Of a stretch of 64,000 bases of DNA, positions 34,871-42,170 are shown one piece after another. This stretch comes from Streptomyces sp. MUM 178J (GTDB lineage: Bacteria; Actinomycetota; Actinomycetes; Streptomycetales; Streptomycetaceae): NCBI RefSeq assembly GCF_022414575.1, contig NZ_JADWYQ010000027.1, positions 30,186-94,185 of the forward strand. The letters are read 5' to 3'. The position numbers and the translations under genes are program-made. Below the pieces are notes generated by a model, which was given only the letters and a program-made list of their open reading frames with translations, made no database searches and was not told the DNA's origin. Within the stretch, counting starts at the first letter, position 1; each line of letters starts with the position of its first letter.

Positions 34871-36539
34871 CCTCCGGGGACACTCCGGTGAACAGCCCGC
34901 GCAGCTCCCTCTTGAGGATCTTTCCCGTCGGGTTCCGCGGCAGTTCCGCCCGCTGCGTCCGCACATGGGCGGGCACCTTGAAGGCGGCGAGGCTGCGGGC
35001 GACATGCGCCCGCAGGTCGTCGGCGCTGACCGCGGCGGCCTCCGGGCGCAGCCGGACGACGGCGGCGACCTCCTCGCCGAGGACCGGGTGCGGCACGCCG
35101 AGCACGGCGGCGTCGAGGACGGCGGGGTGGTCGTGGAGGGCGGACTCCACCTCGGCGCAGTACACGTTCTCGCCGCCCCGCACCACCATGTCCTTGATCC
35201 GGTCGACGACGGTGACCCGGCCTTCCCGCAGCACGGCCAGATCCCCGGTCCTGAACCAGCCGTCCGGCGTGAACGCCCGGGCCGTCGCCTCCTCGTCCCG
35301 CCAGTAGCCGCGCACCAGCGACTGGCCGCGCAGCTGGAGCTCGCCGGCCTCGCCGTCGGGCAGCTCCCCGCCGTCCCGCCCGACGACGCGCGCCTCGACG
35401 GCGGGTGCGGGGCGTCCGGCTCCGGCCGGGTCGGCGCGGTAGGCGTCGCCGAAGTTCGCCAGGACACCTCCGCCGGTCTCGGTCAGACCGTAGCCGTTGC
35501 GGGCTTCTACACGCCGGCCGACGCTCGCGGTCAGCCGCCCCACCAGCCCGGCGGGCGGCGCGGCCCCGCCGGTGCCGACGTTGGTCAGCGTGTTCAGCCC
35601 GTGCCCGGCCCGGTCGGCGGCGTCCAGAAGCTGGAGCGCGGTCGTGGGGACGCCCGCGTAGTGGGTCACCCGGTGCCGGTCGATGAGCGCGAGCGCCTGC
35701 TCGGCGTCCCACCTGCGCATCAGGACGAGGCTGCCGCCGGCCGCCATCGTCGAGTACAGCGTGGTGAAGGCGGCCGCGTGGAAGAACGGGAACGTCATCA
35801 GCACCACCGGCGCGGGCCCCTGCCCGGGAACCGCCCCGCGGGCCAGCGCGGACACGGCGGCGAAGTACCGCGGATGGACGGCGGCCCCGGCCTGGGCGAG
35901 CTGAGTGGCGACGGCCCCCTTGGGCCGCCCGGTGGTCCCGGAGGTGTACATGATCGTGGCGTCGTCCTCGGGCCGCACCTCGACGCCGGGCGGCGCGACG
36001 GGCAGATCCGGGCGCGGCTCCGCATACGGCTCCACGCCCTCGCCCCCGTACTCCTCCCCGGAGCCTTCCGGGTGGAACACGACGACCGGCACCCCGCGCT
36101 TCCGGCTCCAGGCGGCGATCCGCGGGTACCGCTCCCCGTCGACGAGCAGCACGCCCGGCCCGCAGTCGTCCAGGGCGTACGCCATCTCGCCCTCGGTCCA
36201 CCACGCGTTGAGCGGCACGGCGACGAGGCCCGCCAACTGCGCGGCCCAGAACGCGATCTGCCACTCGGGGTAATTGCGCATCGCGACGACGGCCCGCTCA
36301 CCGGGCCGCAGCCCATGCACCTCGACGAGACGCCGCGCGAGGGCGGAGGCCGCCGAGAAGAACTCCCGGTAGCCGTAGCTCCGCTCGGCCCCGACCAGAA
36401 ACGGCCGCTCCCCGAAGGCCCACACCCCCTCGACGAACTCCCGCAGCGTCCGCGGCCCCGCGGCGTACTCCAGCGCACCGCTCTCCCCGCGCACCACGGC
36501 GAAGGGCGCCCCGTCCGCCACCAGTCTCTCCTCGCCCAC
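34857..36539 (-). CDS. Acyl-CoA synthetase (AMP-forming, ANL superfamily)
   Basis: 560 residues with all ANL core motifs: P-loop-like TIMYTSGTTGRPKGAV (A3), FPFFHAAAF, NGYGLTETGGG (A5), GWFRTGDLAVLREGRVTVVDRIKDMVVRGGENVYC (A7/A8 region) and the catalytic lysine in NPTGKILKREL (A10). It activates a carboxylic acid to acyl-AMP and then CoA thioester; chain type cannot be told. Starts at GTG 36539 or at GTG 36521 (preceded by GGAGAG). It stands alone, so its pathway is not indicated by neighbours. Confidence 0.9.
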   Translation of the reverse strand: MGEERLVADGAPFAVVRGESGALEYAAGPRTLREFVEGVWAFGERPFLVGAERSYGYREFFSAASALARRLVEVHGLRPGERAVVAMRNYPEWQIAFWAAQLAGLVAVPLNAWWTEGEMAYALDDCGPGVLLVDGERYPRIAAWSRKRGVPVVVFHPEGSGEEYGGEGVEPYAEPRPDLPVAPPGVEVRPEDDATIMYTSGTTGRPKGAVATQLAQAGAAVHPRYFAAVSALARGAVPGQGPAPVVLMTFPFFHAAAFTTLYSTMAAGGSLVLMRRWDAEQALALIDRHRVTHYAGVPTTALQLLDAADRAGHGLNTLTNVGTGGAAPPAGLVGRLTASVGRRVEARNGYGLTETGGGVLANFGDAYRADPAGAGRPAPAVEARVVGRDGGELPDGEAGELQLRGQSLVRGYWRDEEATARAFTPDGWFRTGDLAVLREGRVTVVDRIKDMVVRGGENVYCAEVESALHDHPAVLDAAVLGVPHPVLGEEVAAVVRLRPEAAAVSADDLRAHVARSLAAFKVPAHVRTQRAELPRNPTGKILKRELRGLFTGVSPEVRSG

Positions 36540-36722
36540 GGCCGCCTGCTCCCTCCGCCCGGCCCGCTCCGCCCCGGCGCTGAGCGCCCGCTTACATCCG
36601 GGCGACGCTATGCGGGCCCCACCCCTCCGTCAAGCGCCACCTGAAGCGGATAAGCCGACAGCCTCCGTCACCCCACCCGCTACACTGTCCGCGGCGGATC
36701 AGCCCGTGGGCCATGCCGCCTC

Positions 36723-36798
36723 GCCTCCGTAGCTCAGGGGATAGAGCACGGCTCTCCTAAAGCCGGTGTCGCAGGTTCGAATCCTGCCGGGGGCACCA
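36723..36798 (+). tRNA. tRNA-Arg (anticodon CCT), CCA encoded
   Basis: Cloverleaf with acceptor GCCTCCG/CGGGGGC, D arm, anticodon stem CGGCT/AGCCG with loop CTCCTAA giving anticodon CCT, T arm GCAGG-TTCGAAT-CCTGC, discriminator A at 36795 and CCA at 36796-36798. A degenerate copy of its 3' third occurs at 42079-42107. Confidence 0.97.
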
Positions 36799-36821
36799 CC
36801 GTGACCAGGTGCCGGATCGAC

Positions 36822-36858
36822 AAAGACCCAGGTCAGCCCAGCGGCTGCCTGGGTCTTT
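36822..36858 (+). terminator. tRNA-Arg terminator
   Basis: AAAGACCCAGG (36822-36832) pairs perfectly with CCTGGGTCTTT (36848-36858); the descending arm ends in TTT. It lies 24 bases after the tRNA. Confidence 0.9.
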
Positions 36859-37180
36859 CGTCGCTCCGGACAGTCCGCCCACACTGCCCCTACGTTCTGA
36901 CTACACCTCAACTACGGAGCCTCGTCTCCTGTAAATCCCCTAAACGATCACCTGTTTGCGCCGGTCAGCGCACACAAGAAGAGCCGCCCCTGACTGATTG
37001 GGGAGGGGCGGCTCAGCGCCGGGGCCCCGAGGGGGCCACTCCTGGTGCCCCGGCGCGCCCTGCGGGCTCACCTCGGCATGAGGCGAGCGTCCATATAGTT
37101 GAAACTTGCAGCGACATACTTGGTGTGATCCATATACGGAGGAAGACATTCCGGTAACCGGCAGGGAACCGACATCCGAG

Positions 37181-37219
37181 CCCCGGCCGGCCTGCGCAGG
37201 GGCTACGGGCCGGCCGGGG
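37181..37219. terminator. Hairpin, first of a tandem pair
   Basis: CCCCGGCCGGCC (37181-37192) pairs perfectly with GGCCGGCCGGGG (37208-37219). On the minus strand it is the second, back-up terminator of the operon ending at 37273. Confidence 0.7.
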
Positions 37220-37230
37220 CCGTGGTGCCT

Positions 37231-37266
37231 GCCCGCTGCCGCTTCGCCGTAGTCGCGGCAGCGGGC
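37231..37266. terminator. Terminator of the minus-strand three-gene operon
   Basis: GCCCGCTGCCGC (37231-37242) pairs perfectly with GCGGCAGCGGGC (37255-37266), seven bases after the stop codon of the CxxC mini-protein gene. Confidence 0.85.
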
Positions 37267-37272
37267 AGGGGC

Positions 37273-37449
37273 TCAGCGCCCGCGGGGGCCAAGCATGCCC
37301 GGGTCCCGGCGGGGCTGACACTCGGGGTCGCCCTTCTTGTGCCGGTAGCTGTTGGGGCGGGCGCCGGAGGCGGAGAACGGGATGACGGTCTCGGCCTCGC
37401 CGCGGATGGGCCGGCTGCACCAGTCGCAGAAACGAGTCCCCTCGCTCAC
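37273..37449 (-). CDS. CxxC zinc-finger mini-protein
   Basis: 58 residues, too short for usual gene calls. It begins MSEGTRFCDWCSRPIRGEAE, with CDWC as half of a zinc knuckle, and has HKKGDPEC later as the likely second half, then a basic tail. GC-biased codons are even throughout. GTG 37449 overlaps the stop of the DUF6415-like gene by four bases (GTGA), so it is translationally coupled. Last gene of a three-gene unit, followed at once by two strong terminators. It could be a nucleic-acid or protein adaptor; function unknown. Confidence 0.7.
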   Translation of the reverse strand: MSEGTRFCDWCSRPIRGEAETVIPFSASGARPNSYRHKKGDPECQPRRDPGMLGPRGR

Positions 37450-37790
37450 CGTCCCGCCTCCAGTGCGGCCAGGGAGTCCGCGAGCGCGATGACGGCGCGG
37501 GCGAGGCTTTGCGCGTAGGCAACGGCCTTGGTGGGGTGGCCGTTCGGGGGCTCCTCGGCGAGGCGTCGCCGTGCCCGTGCGACGGCCGCCATTGCGTGCG
37601 CCAGGGTGTCGTCGTTGCGTGGGTGCTTGGGGATCCGGTCGGTGACGGCGGGGATGAGCTGCATGAGATAGCCGCGGAACCGCAGCGTCAGTTCGTCGAG
37701 CTGATCGCTGGTCGGCGGGTCGGCGGTGGGGAGCAGCAGCAGTTCGGCGTCTGCTCGCATCAGCTCCGGGCGGATCGTTGTGTGGTTCAT
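37446..37790 (-). CDS. DUF6415-like protein
   Basis: 114 residues, mostly helical: MNHTTIRPELMRADAELLLL start, LTLRFRGYLMQLIPAVTDR, then a long Arg/Ala-rich helix (AHAMAAVARARRRLAEEP) and C-terminal SLARAVIALADSLAALEAG. The pattern resembles the streptomycete DUF6415 family, often annotated as natural-product-associated and found in small operons beside XRE regulators. ATG 37790 shares one base with the preceding stop (TGATG), and its own stop overlaps the next start, giving tight coupling. Biochemical role unknown. Confidence 0.6.
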   Translation of the reverse strand: MNHTTIRPELMRADAELLLLPTADPPTSDQLDELTLRFRGYLMQLIPAVTDRIPKHPRNDDTLAHAMAAVARARRRLAEEPPNGHPTKAVAYAQSLARAVIALADSLAALEAGR

Positions 37791-38203
37791 CAGCAGTGCT
37801 CCGACGTGTCCGGCGATCCGCTGACAGCAGCCGCCAGGGCGTCCCGGAGGGCCTCGGCCGCCGTCAGGCAACGCATCCGAGTCGGCGGGATGCGCCACTG
37901 AGGTCCTGCGGTGCACTGGGGGCCAGGAACAGCCACATGGGCCGTCTCACTCAGCATCTGGACTTGCGCTTGAGGGGTGAACTCCTCCTCCCACTCCAGC
38001 GTGCTGCCAGGCGGTACAAGCCAGTAGAAGGTGTTGCCTCCTGGGTCCTCGATCACCGCGCCGCTGCGGTCGCCGAGATGTTCGAGCACACTCTGGCCGA
38101 TCCCTCGTGGCACACGGACGGCATCCCACCATCTCCCTGCGGGCAGCAGCACAACTGTCCGACCTGCAGGGATCCATGCTCGGCTTGGACTTTGGTTGGT
38201 CAT
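37790..38203 (-). CDS. Hypothetical protein, first gene of the divergent operon
   Basis: 137 residues, soluble. It has an N-terminal RAWIPAGRTVVLLPAG strand region, the segment VRVPRGIGQSVLEHLGDRSGAVIEDPGG, NTFYWLVPPGSTLEWE, and AHVAVPGPQCTAGPQWRIPP. Proteins with this GAVIEDP/YWLVPPG layout are common in streptomycete XRE-linked gene sets and resemble the start of bifunctional primase-polymerase N-terminal regions, but no catalytic residues can be assigned. It starts at ATG 38203 and is divergent from the XRE gene with a palindrome between. Confidence 0.6.
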   Translation of the reverse strand: MTNQSPSRAWIPAGRTVVLLPAGRWWDAVRVPRGIGQSVLEHLGDRSGAVIEDPGGNTFYWLVPPGSTLEWEEEFTPQAQVQMLSETAHVAVPGPQCTAGPQWRIPPTRMRCLTAAEALRDALAAAVSGSPDTSEHC

Positions 38204-38227
38204 GGCTGCAGCATTTCCTTACGGAAC

Positions 38228-38242
38228 GTATCGGCTCGATAC
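38228..38242. promoter_or_regulatory. Palindromic operator between divergent operons
   Basis: GTATCGGCTCGATAC: perfect 6-bp arms GTATCG/CGATAC with a 3-base spacer, midway between the start codons at 38203 and 38304. Likely target of the XRE protein. Confidence 0.6.
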
Positions 38243-38303
38243 CATGCCTGTAATCTCACCGTGGGATAGCTTCGCATCCCGCCGTGGAACCAGGGGGCCG
38301 ACG

Positions 38304-39155
38304 ATGGCGACGCAAAGCTCATCCGTCCAACTCCCGGACTGGGCCTGGGAGCGCATCGAAGTCCGGCAGGCACTACGTGCCCGGGACATTGGTGCCGTGT
38401 TCCGCTACGTCCAGCAGTACGCAGGCAGCAGTCAGGCGAAGATCGCCGCAGCGGTGGACATGACGCAGGCCCGCGTCAACGAGATCATCAACGGGCGACG
38501 CGAGGTCTCAAGGCTTGATGTCTACGAACGAATCGCAGACGGACTGGACATGCCAGACGACGCCCGCCACCTGCTGGGATTGGCCTCCAGCCGCGACAGA
38601 CGCAGCGGAGGCGCGGCCTTCGACCTCGCTGCGTTCCCGGAAGTGGTGCGGGTCTATTCGTCCCAGGGGTCCGCGCGTGAGGAGATCCAGCAACAGGCCA
38701 GATCCGCTCTTGAGCTGGACGTGCTGGCAGTGCGGGGTCTCGGGCTCATCGGCTTGAACGACTCGCTGCTGCGCGCCTGCCTCGCCCGCGACGGAGGGGG
38801 CCGCCCGCTTCGAGTGCGGGTGCTGCTGCTCGACCCTGCATCACCCCTGCTCAGTCAACGTGCAGCGGAGATCGGAGAGTCCGCCGAGTCGTTGGCTGGC
38901 GGCGTGAAGCTCGCCGAGGCGCGCCTGCGTGAGCTGTCCGGCGCATGCGACATCGAGGTGTACCGATACGCCATGCTGCCGACCTGGCGCATCATCCGTA
39001 CCGACTCCACCATGTTCGTGGGTGCCTTCGACGCGGGTTGGGAGGGGCATGAGTCGGCCACGTACAAGGTGATGGAAACCTCACACGGGCCGCTGTACCG
39101 AGGCTTCCGGCGCATGTTCGAGGCTGTCCTCGAGGGTGCTGAACGGACTGTATGA
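38304..39155 (+). CDS. XRE-family regulator with C-terminal DUF5919-like domain
   Basis: 283 residues. The helix-turn-helix is at about 30-85 (VFRYVQQYAGSSQAKIAAAV, MTQARVNEIINGRREVSRLD). The C-terminal 170 residues begin VRVYSSQGSAREEIQQQARSA and include VLAVRGLGLIGLND, LRVRVLLLDPASPLLSQRAAE and FVGAFDAGWEGHESATYKV. This phospholipase-D-like fold without obvious HKD motifs resembles DUF5919 sensor domains. ATG 38304 has AGGGGG six bases upstream. It is followed directly by the CYTH gene, and it probably binds the palindrome at 38228 to control both this unit and the divergent one. Confidence 0.8.
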   Translation: MATQSSSVQLPDWAWERIEVRQALRARDIGAVFRYVQQYAGSSQAKIAAAVDMTQARVNEIINGRREVSRLDVYERIADGLDMPDDARHLLGLASSRDRRSGGAAFDLAAFPEVVRVYSSQGSAREEIQQQARSALELDVLAVRGLGLIGLNDSLLRACLARDGGGRPLRVRVLLLDPASPLLSQRAAEIGESAESLAGGVKLAEARLRELSGACDIEVYRYAMLPTWRIIRTDSTMFVGAFDAGWEGHESATYKVMETSHGPLYRGFRRMFEAVLEGAERTV

Positions 39156-39172
39156 GGCAAGGAGAACTCTGG

Positions 39173-39730
39173 GTGATCGAGGCGGAGCTGAAGGCGCGAG
39201 TCCACACTCCGGAACGGGTTCTGCGCCAGCTTGAAGAGTGGGCGGCTGGGAGAGCCGAGGTCTATTCCGACACCTACTACGACTTCCCTGACGGCGCGCT
39301 CTCGGCACGAGACCAGGAGCTGCGGGTGCGGACCGTGCATGGCGCGGACAGCACTTGTACCGTGCTGACCTTCAAGGACGCCAAGGTCGACCAGGCGTCG
39401 GGGTCGAAACCTGAAGAGGAAACGCCCGTTGGTGACGCTGCAGCGATCCACGCGATCGTTCGCGGGCTCGGATACGTGCCGGTCATCTCGTTTGAGAAGC
39501 GCTGCCGCAACTATGATTTCCAGGCGCGCGGCCGAGCGATGCTCGCCACGCTGGTGCGCGTACCAGAAGTCGACGGGACCTTCCTGGAACTGGAGACGCT
39601 CGCCGATGAGAAGGAGCTGGCGGCTGCTCTGGCCGATGTCCGTTCGGTCCTGGCCGACTTGGGTATCGGTGAAGCTGATCTCACGACGGAGCTCTACACG
39701 GATGCTGTGCGTGCCCGCCGCGCCACCTGA
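39173..39730 (+). CDS. CYTH-domain protein (class IV adenylate cyclase / triphosphatase)
   Basis: 185 residues of the CYTH superfamily. It opens with the ExExK metal-triphosphate motif in VIEAELKARV, then YYDFPDGALSARDQELRVR, CTVLTFKDAK, ISFEKRCRNYDF and FLELETLADEKEL, the successive charged strands lining the tunnel. Members cleave triphosphates (thiamine-PPP, inorganic PPP) or cyclise ATP to cAMP. GTG 39173 has AAGGAG eight bases upstream and begins exactly at the conserved N terminus; the ATG at 39152 overlapping the XRE stop lacks a site. Co-transcribed with the XRE/DUF5919 regulator, suggesting nucleotide-signal sensing. Confidence 0.85.
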   Translation: MIEAELKARVHTPERVLRQLEEWAAGRAEVYSDTYYDFPDGALSARDQELRVRTVHGADSTCTVLTFKDAKVDQASGSKPEEETPVGDAAAIHAIVRGLGYVPVISFEKRCRNYDFQARGRAMLATLVRVPEVDGTFLELETLADEKELAAALADVRSVLADLGIGEADLTTELYTDAVRARRAT

Positions 39731-39826
39731 TGGCGCATCGCGAAAGGGCCCCTGCGCCCGGCCGTAGCCGGTGCTTAGGTTCTAGCGGTCCTCGCAACAC
39801 TCACGACGTTGGGAGTTGCGGGGACC

Positions 39827-40020
39827 GTGGGCGGTAAGAGGATCGATCCTGCGCTGAAGAAGCGCTTCCTTGAGCGGCTGGACGCCGTGCGGAGCGTGTC
39901 CGCCGTGGCGCGCGAGCTGGGGCTGAACCGGAACACCGCGTTCGCCCTGACCTACAAGGCCGGGATGAGGTTCGGGCACCAGGGGCACCCACGGCGGGAG
40001 GAGTACCAGCAGCTCCGGGG
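39827..40020 (+). pseudogene. IS30-like transposase, N-terminal fragment
   Basis: About 65 codons: KRIDPALKKRFLERLDAVRS, a helix-turn-helix SAVARELGLNRNTAFALTYKAG and GHQGHPRREEYQQLRG, resembling the DNA-binding start of IS30-type transposases in streptomycetes. Beyond 40020 the frame becomes arginine-rich nonsense, so the catalytic part is missing. GTG 39827 follows GGGGACC. Confidence 0.55.
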
Positions 40021-40201
40021 GCGGAGGCCAGTCGTGCGGGGGCGCTCCGGGGGCCGGGTCCACCGGGGAGCACGTCCATCCGCGCCAGGCCGGACGACCC
40101 GCCGAGGTCGTTCACGCCCCTTCGCGACGGGCAAGGCCGTGTGGGCCCACGCGATCGGGGGAATCCGCACACGGTCGGTCTGCGCCCGGGAGGAGAAGCC
40201 G

Positions 40202-40382
40202 ATGAGTCCCACACGTCCGAGACCCACCCGGGCGCGTCCGGCGACGCGCGCCGTCGGACGTGCCGGGGGGGTGGCTGCTCGCCGTGGGCCTGGCAGCCCT
40301 GTTCGCTGCAGCGGGCATCTATCTCGGCGTCGTCGGCGCAGACTGGCGCCGCTTCCCCTCAACAGCACTTCCGCCGGCGTGA
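40202..40382 (+). pseudogene. Small membrane protein, frameshifted at a G7 run
   Basis: ATG 40202 has an excellent ribosome site (GGGAGGAG, eight bases). The first 21 codons give an Arg/Pro-rich cytoplasmic tail. After the seven-G run at 40265-40271 the coding character moves to another frame, which reads WLLAVGLAALFAAAGIYLG, a clean TM helix, then DWRRFPSTALPPA and a stop at 40382. Removing one G would join them into a 59-residue single-pass protein. Either a real frameshift, a sequencing error, or a slippery run. Confidence 0.55.
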
Positions 40383-40493
40383 CCATGCATCGATGTCGGT
40401 GGCACCGGATACCGTCCGGCCATGGCAGACGCGTACACGACCCTGTGGACTAACGACCTGTGCAAGGCCCTCGCTTGCGCGTAGGGTCGCCGG

Positions 40494-41318
40494 TCAGAAT
40501 GCCGACTGCACGCCCCGGATGATCTTCCGGCCCGCGTGCCAGGACGAGACCGCGTAGCGCAGCCGCACGCCGTGGCTGCCGGAGGCCCGCAGCAGCTCGG
40601 CCGCCTGGAGCTGGTCGGGCGTGGGGTGCTCCATGGGCAGGAAGTAGTTGTTGTCGTCGTGGTCCAGGCGTACCCGCAGATACGGCACCGACAGATTCTT
40701 GTGCTGGAGCAGGCGCAGCTCCCGGATGTGGACCTCGTCCGTCTCCACCGCACCGGTGTCGGTGAACGCCCAGGGCTCCAGCGAGGGTCCGGGGTTGAGG
40801 GGGACGGAGGTCGTGTCGGCGGCCGGGTTGCCGGCGGGGTTGGTGACGTGGCGCAGCTCGAAGTGCAGGTGCGGGCCGGAGGGGTGGGAGCCGACGAAGC
40901 CGATCAACTGGCCTTCGCGGACGGTGGTGCCCACCGGCAGGCCGACGCTGAGGTGGTAGTACACGCTGAGGTGGCCGAGGGCGGTGGCAGGGGGAGGAGC
41001 TGTAGGCGGAGGAGTGACGGAAGGGTGATGGTCGAGGATCACCCAGGCCGGGCCCCGGCTGTCGGTGGGACTGGAGCCGGAGACAACGATCGTGCCGTCG
41101 GTGACGGCGAAGACGGGGTCGCCCTGGCTGGCGTTCAGGTCGACACCTTCGTGGGCGCGGCGAGGACTGTAGGTGGTCGAGATCCCCGCGACAGTGCCGG
41201 TGCGCGAGCCGTCGGTGCGCGGGGCGCCGAAGCGGCCGGTTGGCAGGCGGCGGATCAGGAAGCGCTGGAGCGGCGGAGCGAGCAGCAGCGGGTCATGGAC
41301 TGTGGCGTTGACCGTCAA
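40494..41318 (-). CDS. M23-family metallopeptidase (LytM-like)
   Basis: 274 residues. The LytM zinc site is visible as RRAHEGVDLNASQGDPVFAV (HxxxD) and HLHFELRHV (HxH), with the DGTIVVSG and HLSVYYHLSVGLPVG strands between. An inserted Pro/Thr stretch (SVTPPPTAPPPATAL) interrupts the domain. A C-terminal segment of about 90 residues (EVHIRELRLLQHKNL onward) is unassigned. No signal peptide is visible, unusual for a peptidoglycan hydrolase, so it may be released another way or act on another substrate. TTG 41318 (LTVNATVHDP) is preferred over the GTG at 41393, which has no ribosome site. Confidence 0.75.
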   Translation of the reverse strand: MTVNATVHDPLLLAPPLQRFLIRRLPTGRFGAPRTDGSRTGTVAGISTTYSPRRAHEGVDLNASQGDPVFAVTDGTIVVSGSSPTDSRGPAWVILDHHPSVTPPPTAPPPATALGHLSVYYHLSVGLPVGTTVREGQLIGFVGSHPSGPHLHFELRHVTNPAGNPAADTTSVPLNPGPSLEPWAFTDTGAVETDEVHIRELRLLQHKNLSVPYLRVRLDHDDNNYFLPMEHPTPDQLQAAELLRASGSHGVRLRYAVSSWHAGRKIIRGVQSAF

Positions 41319-41393
41319 GGCGGCCCCCTCTGCGGCGGGACGTCGGCGGCGTCCGTATAGAGGAGTTCTTTCCCAGCGGGGAAGAGGCCACAC

Positions 41394-41428
41394 TTGACAT
41401 CCTCTCCCCCCTGAAGGGGGGGGAGAAG
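41394..41428. mobile_element. Solo IS200/IS605-like end hairpin
   Basis: TTGACATCCTC is followed by a C6 / TGAA / G8 hairpin, closely resembling the right-end hairpin of IS1341/IS605-type (TnpB) elements. No tnpA or tnpB is present nearby. Confidence 0.5.
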
Positions 41429-41438
41429 GCTGCGGAGC

Positions 41439-41999
41439 TCAAGCCCCAGCCTGCTCAGACGGCCGAGGCCCGGCGCTTTCGTAGTACGCGGAACGCGCCT
41501 GCTTCACCCGATCGCGCACAGGGCTCTGCTCCGCGCCGTCGACGTTGAGAGGCGGGCGCAGCGCAGCGATCAGCGCCGCCTCCACCATGAGGGGATCCGG
41601 ATATTCGACCCAGGTGAGCGTGAGATGCCTGTGCATCCACTCTGTGAGGCGCTGCTCGTCCTCCGGCAGGAGGATCACGCGGTCACTCCACATCGTCCGG
41701 TACCCCTCCGTAGGCATGAGCAGCCCGGCCAGCGTCCGGCGCAGAGTTGAGCTTCCCGACCGCTTCAGGTGGTTCGAGACGATCCGGCTGCGAAGCCGGG
41801 TCGCCTTGCCGAGGTAGAGCAGACGCCGCTCCGGCTCCGCGGAGTGCGACAGACCTGGAAAGTCGCTCAACACACCCGGCGGCGCCCACCAGGCGTACAG
41901 ACCCGCGGTCGCCGGCAGGGCGGATGTCGCTGCGGCCAAGGGACTCGGAGCGGCAAGCAGAGCGTCGGTGAGCCGCTGAACTTCGATGGCGTCAGGCAT
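41439..41999 (-). CDS. GIY-YIG domain nuclease
   Basis: 186 residues. The domain starts at about residue 32: [11 protein letters not shown] stands for [23 protein letters not shown] provides the YIG-like motif and the catalytic Arg and His, and a later E ([14 protein letters not shown]) can coordinate metal. Standalone GIY-YIG proteins cut DNA in repair, restriction or mobile elements. ATG 41999 ([10 protein letters not shown]) is taken as start; the frame upstream crosses the tRNA-like remnant and is not coding. It sits at the right end of the putative tRNA-Arg island. Confidence 0.8.
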   Translation of the reverse strand: MPDAIEVQRLTDALLAAPSPLAAATSALPATAGLYAWWAPPGVLSDFPGLSHSAEPERRLLYLGKATRLRSRIVSNHLKRSGSSTLRRTLAGLLMPTEGYRTMWSDRVILLPEDEQRLTEWMHRHLTLTWVEYPDPLMVEAALIAALRPPLNVDGAEQSPVRDRVKQARSAYYESAGPRPSEQAGA

Positions 42000-42078
42000 G
42001 AGCGCAGCATAGGGACCGGAGGCAGCGCCGCCCGACGTCGAAGCCGCACAGAGGTGATCTCGGGCCTCTGCCGAGGCC

Positions 42079-42107
42079 GTGTCGCAGGCCCGAATTCCCC
42101 CGGGGGC
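42079..42107 (+). other. Degenerate copy of tRNA-Arg 3' end (vestigial attachment site)
   Basis: 29 bases align with positions 36766-36794 of tRNA-Arg(CCT) at 24 of 29 positions, same orientation, covering the T arm and 3' acceptor strand: GTGTCGCAGG, CGAAT and CCGGGGGC are conserved. The T stem no longer pairs, so it is not a tRNA. Consistent with the distal attachment repeat of an old integration. Confidence 0.6.
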
Positions 42108-42170
42108 GCACCCCGTTAGACTCCTCGAATCGATCAGTGCGCACCGCACTCATCCAGTCAGGGGGAACTC

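Larger units (their letters stand above)
36859..37272. other. Island left-end region without clear gene
   Basis: About 410 bases. Contains a hairpin GAGCCGCCCCT/AGGGGCGGCTC at 36981-37014, a relatively AT-rich patch at 37085-37150 with a direct repeat of TCCATATA, and two consecutive strong hairpins at 37181-37266. A perfect ribosome site (CGGAGGAAG) at 37137-37145 is followed only by ATT. No convincing gene. Confidence 0.5.

Noticed and set aside
36699..36911. Minus-strand frame across tRNA-Arg (contains PGRIRTCDTGFRRA)
   Set aside because: It is the well-known spurious antisense translation of a tRNA gene. Its similarity to the frame at 42079-42107 was used only to recognise the degenerate tRNA copy.
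37068..37133. 21-codon minus-strand frame with low GC (MDHTKYVAASFNYMDARLMPR-like)
   Set aside because: No ribosome site and only 21 codons; possible peptide but nothing supports translation.
39990..40130. Minus-strand VNDLGGSSGLARMD, reminiscent of a nitrile hydratase beta-subunit N terminus
   Set aside because: Too short, no ribosome site, and the following sequence is compositionally random; insufficient to call.
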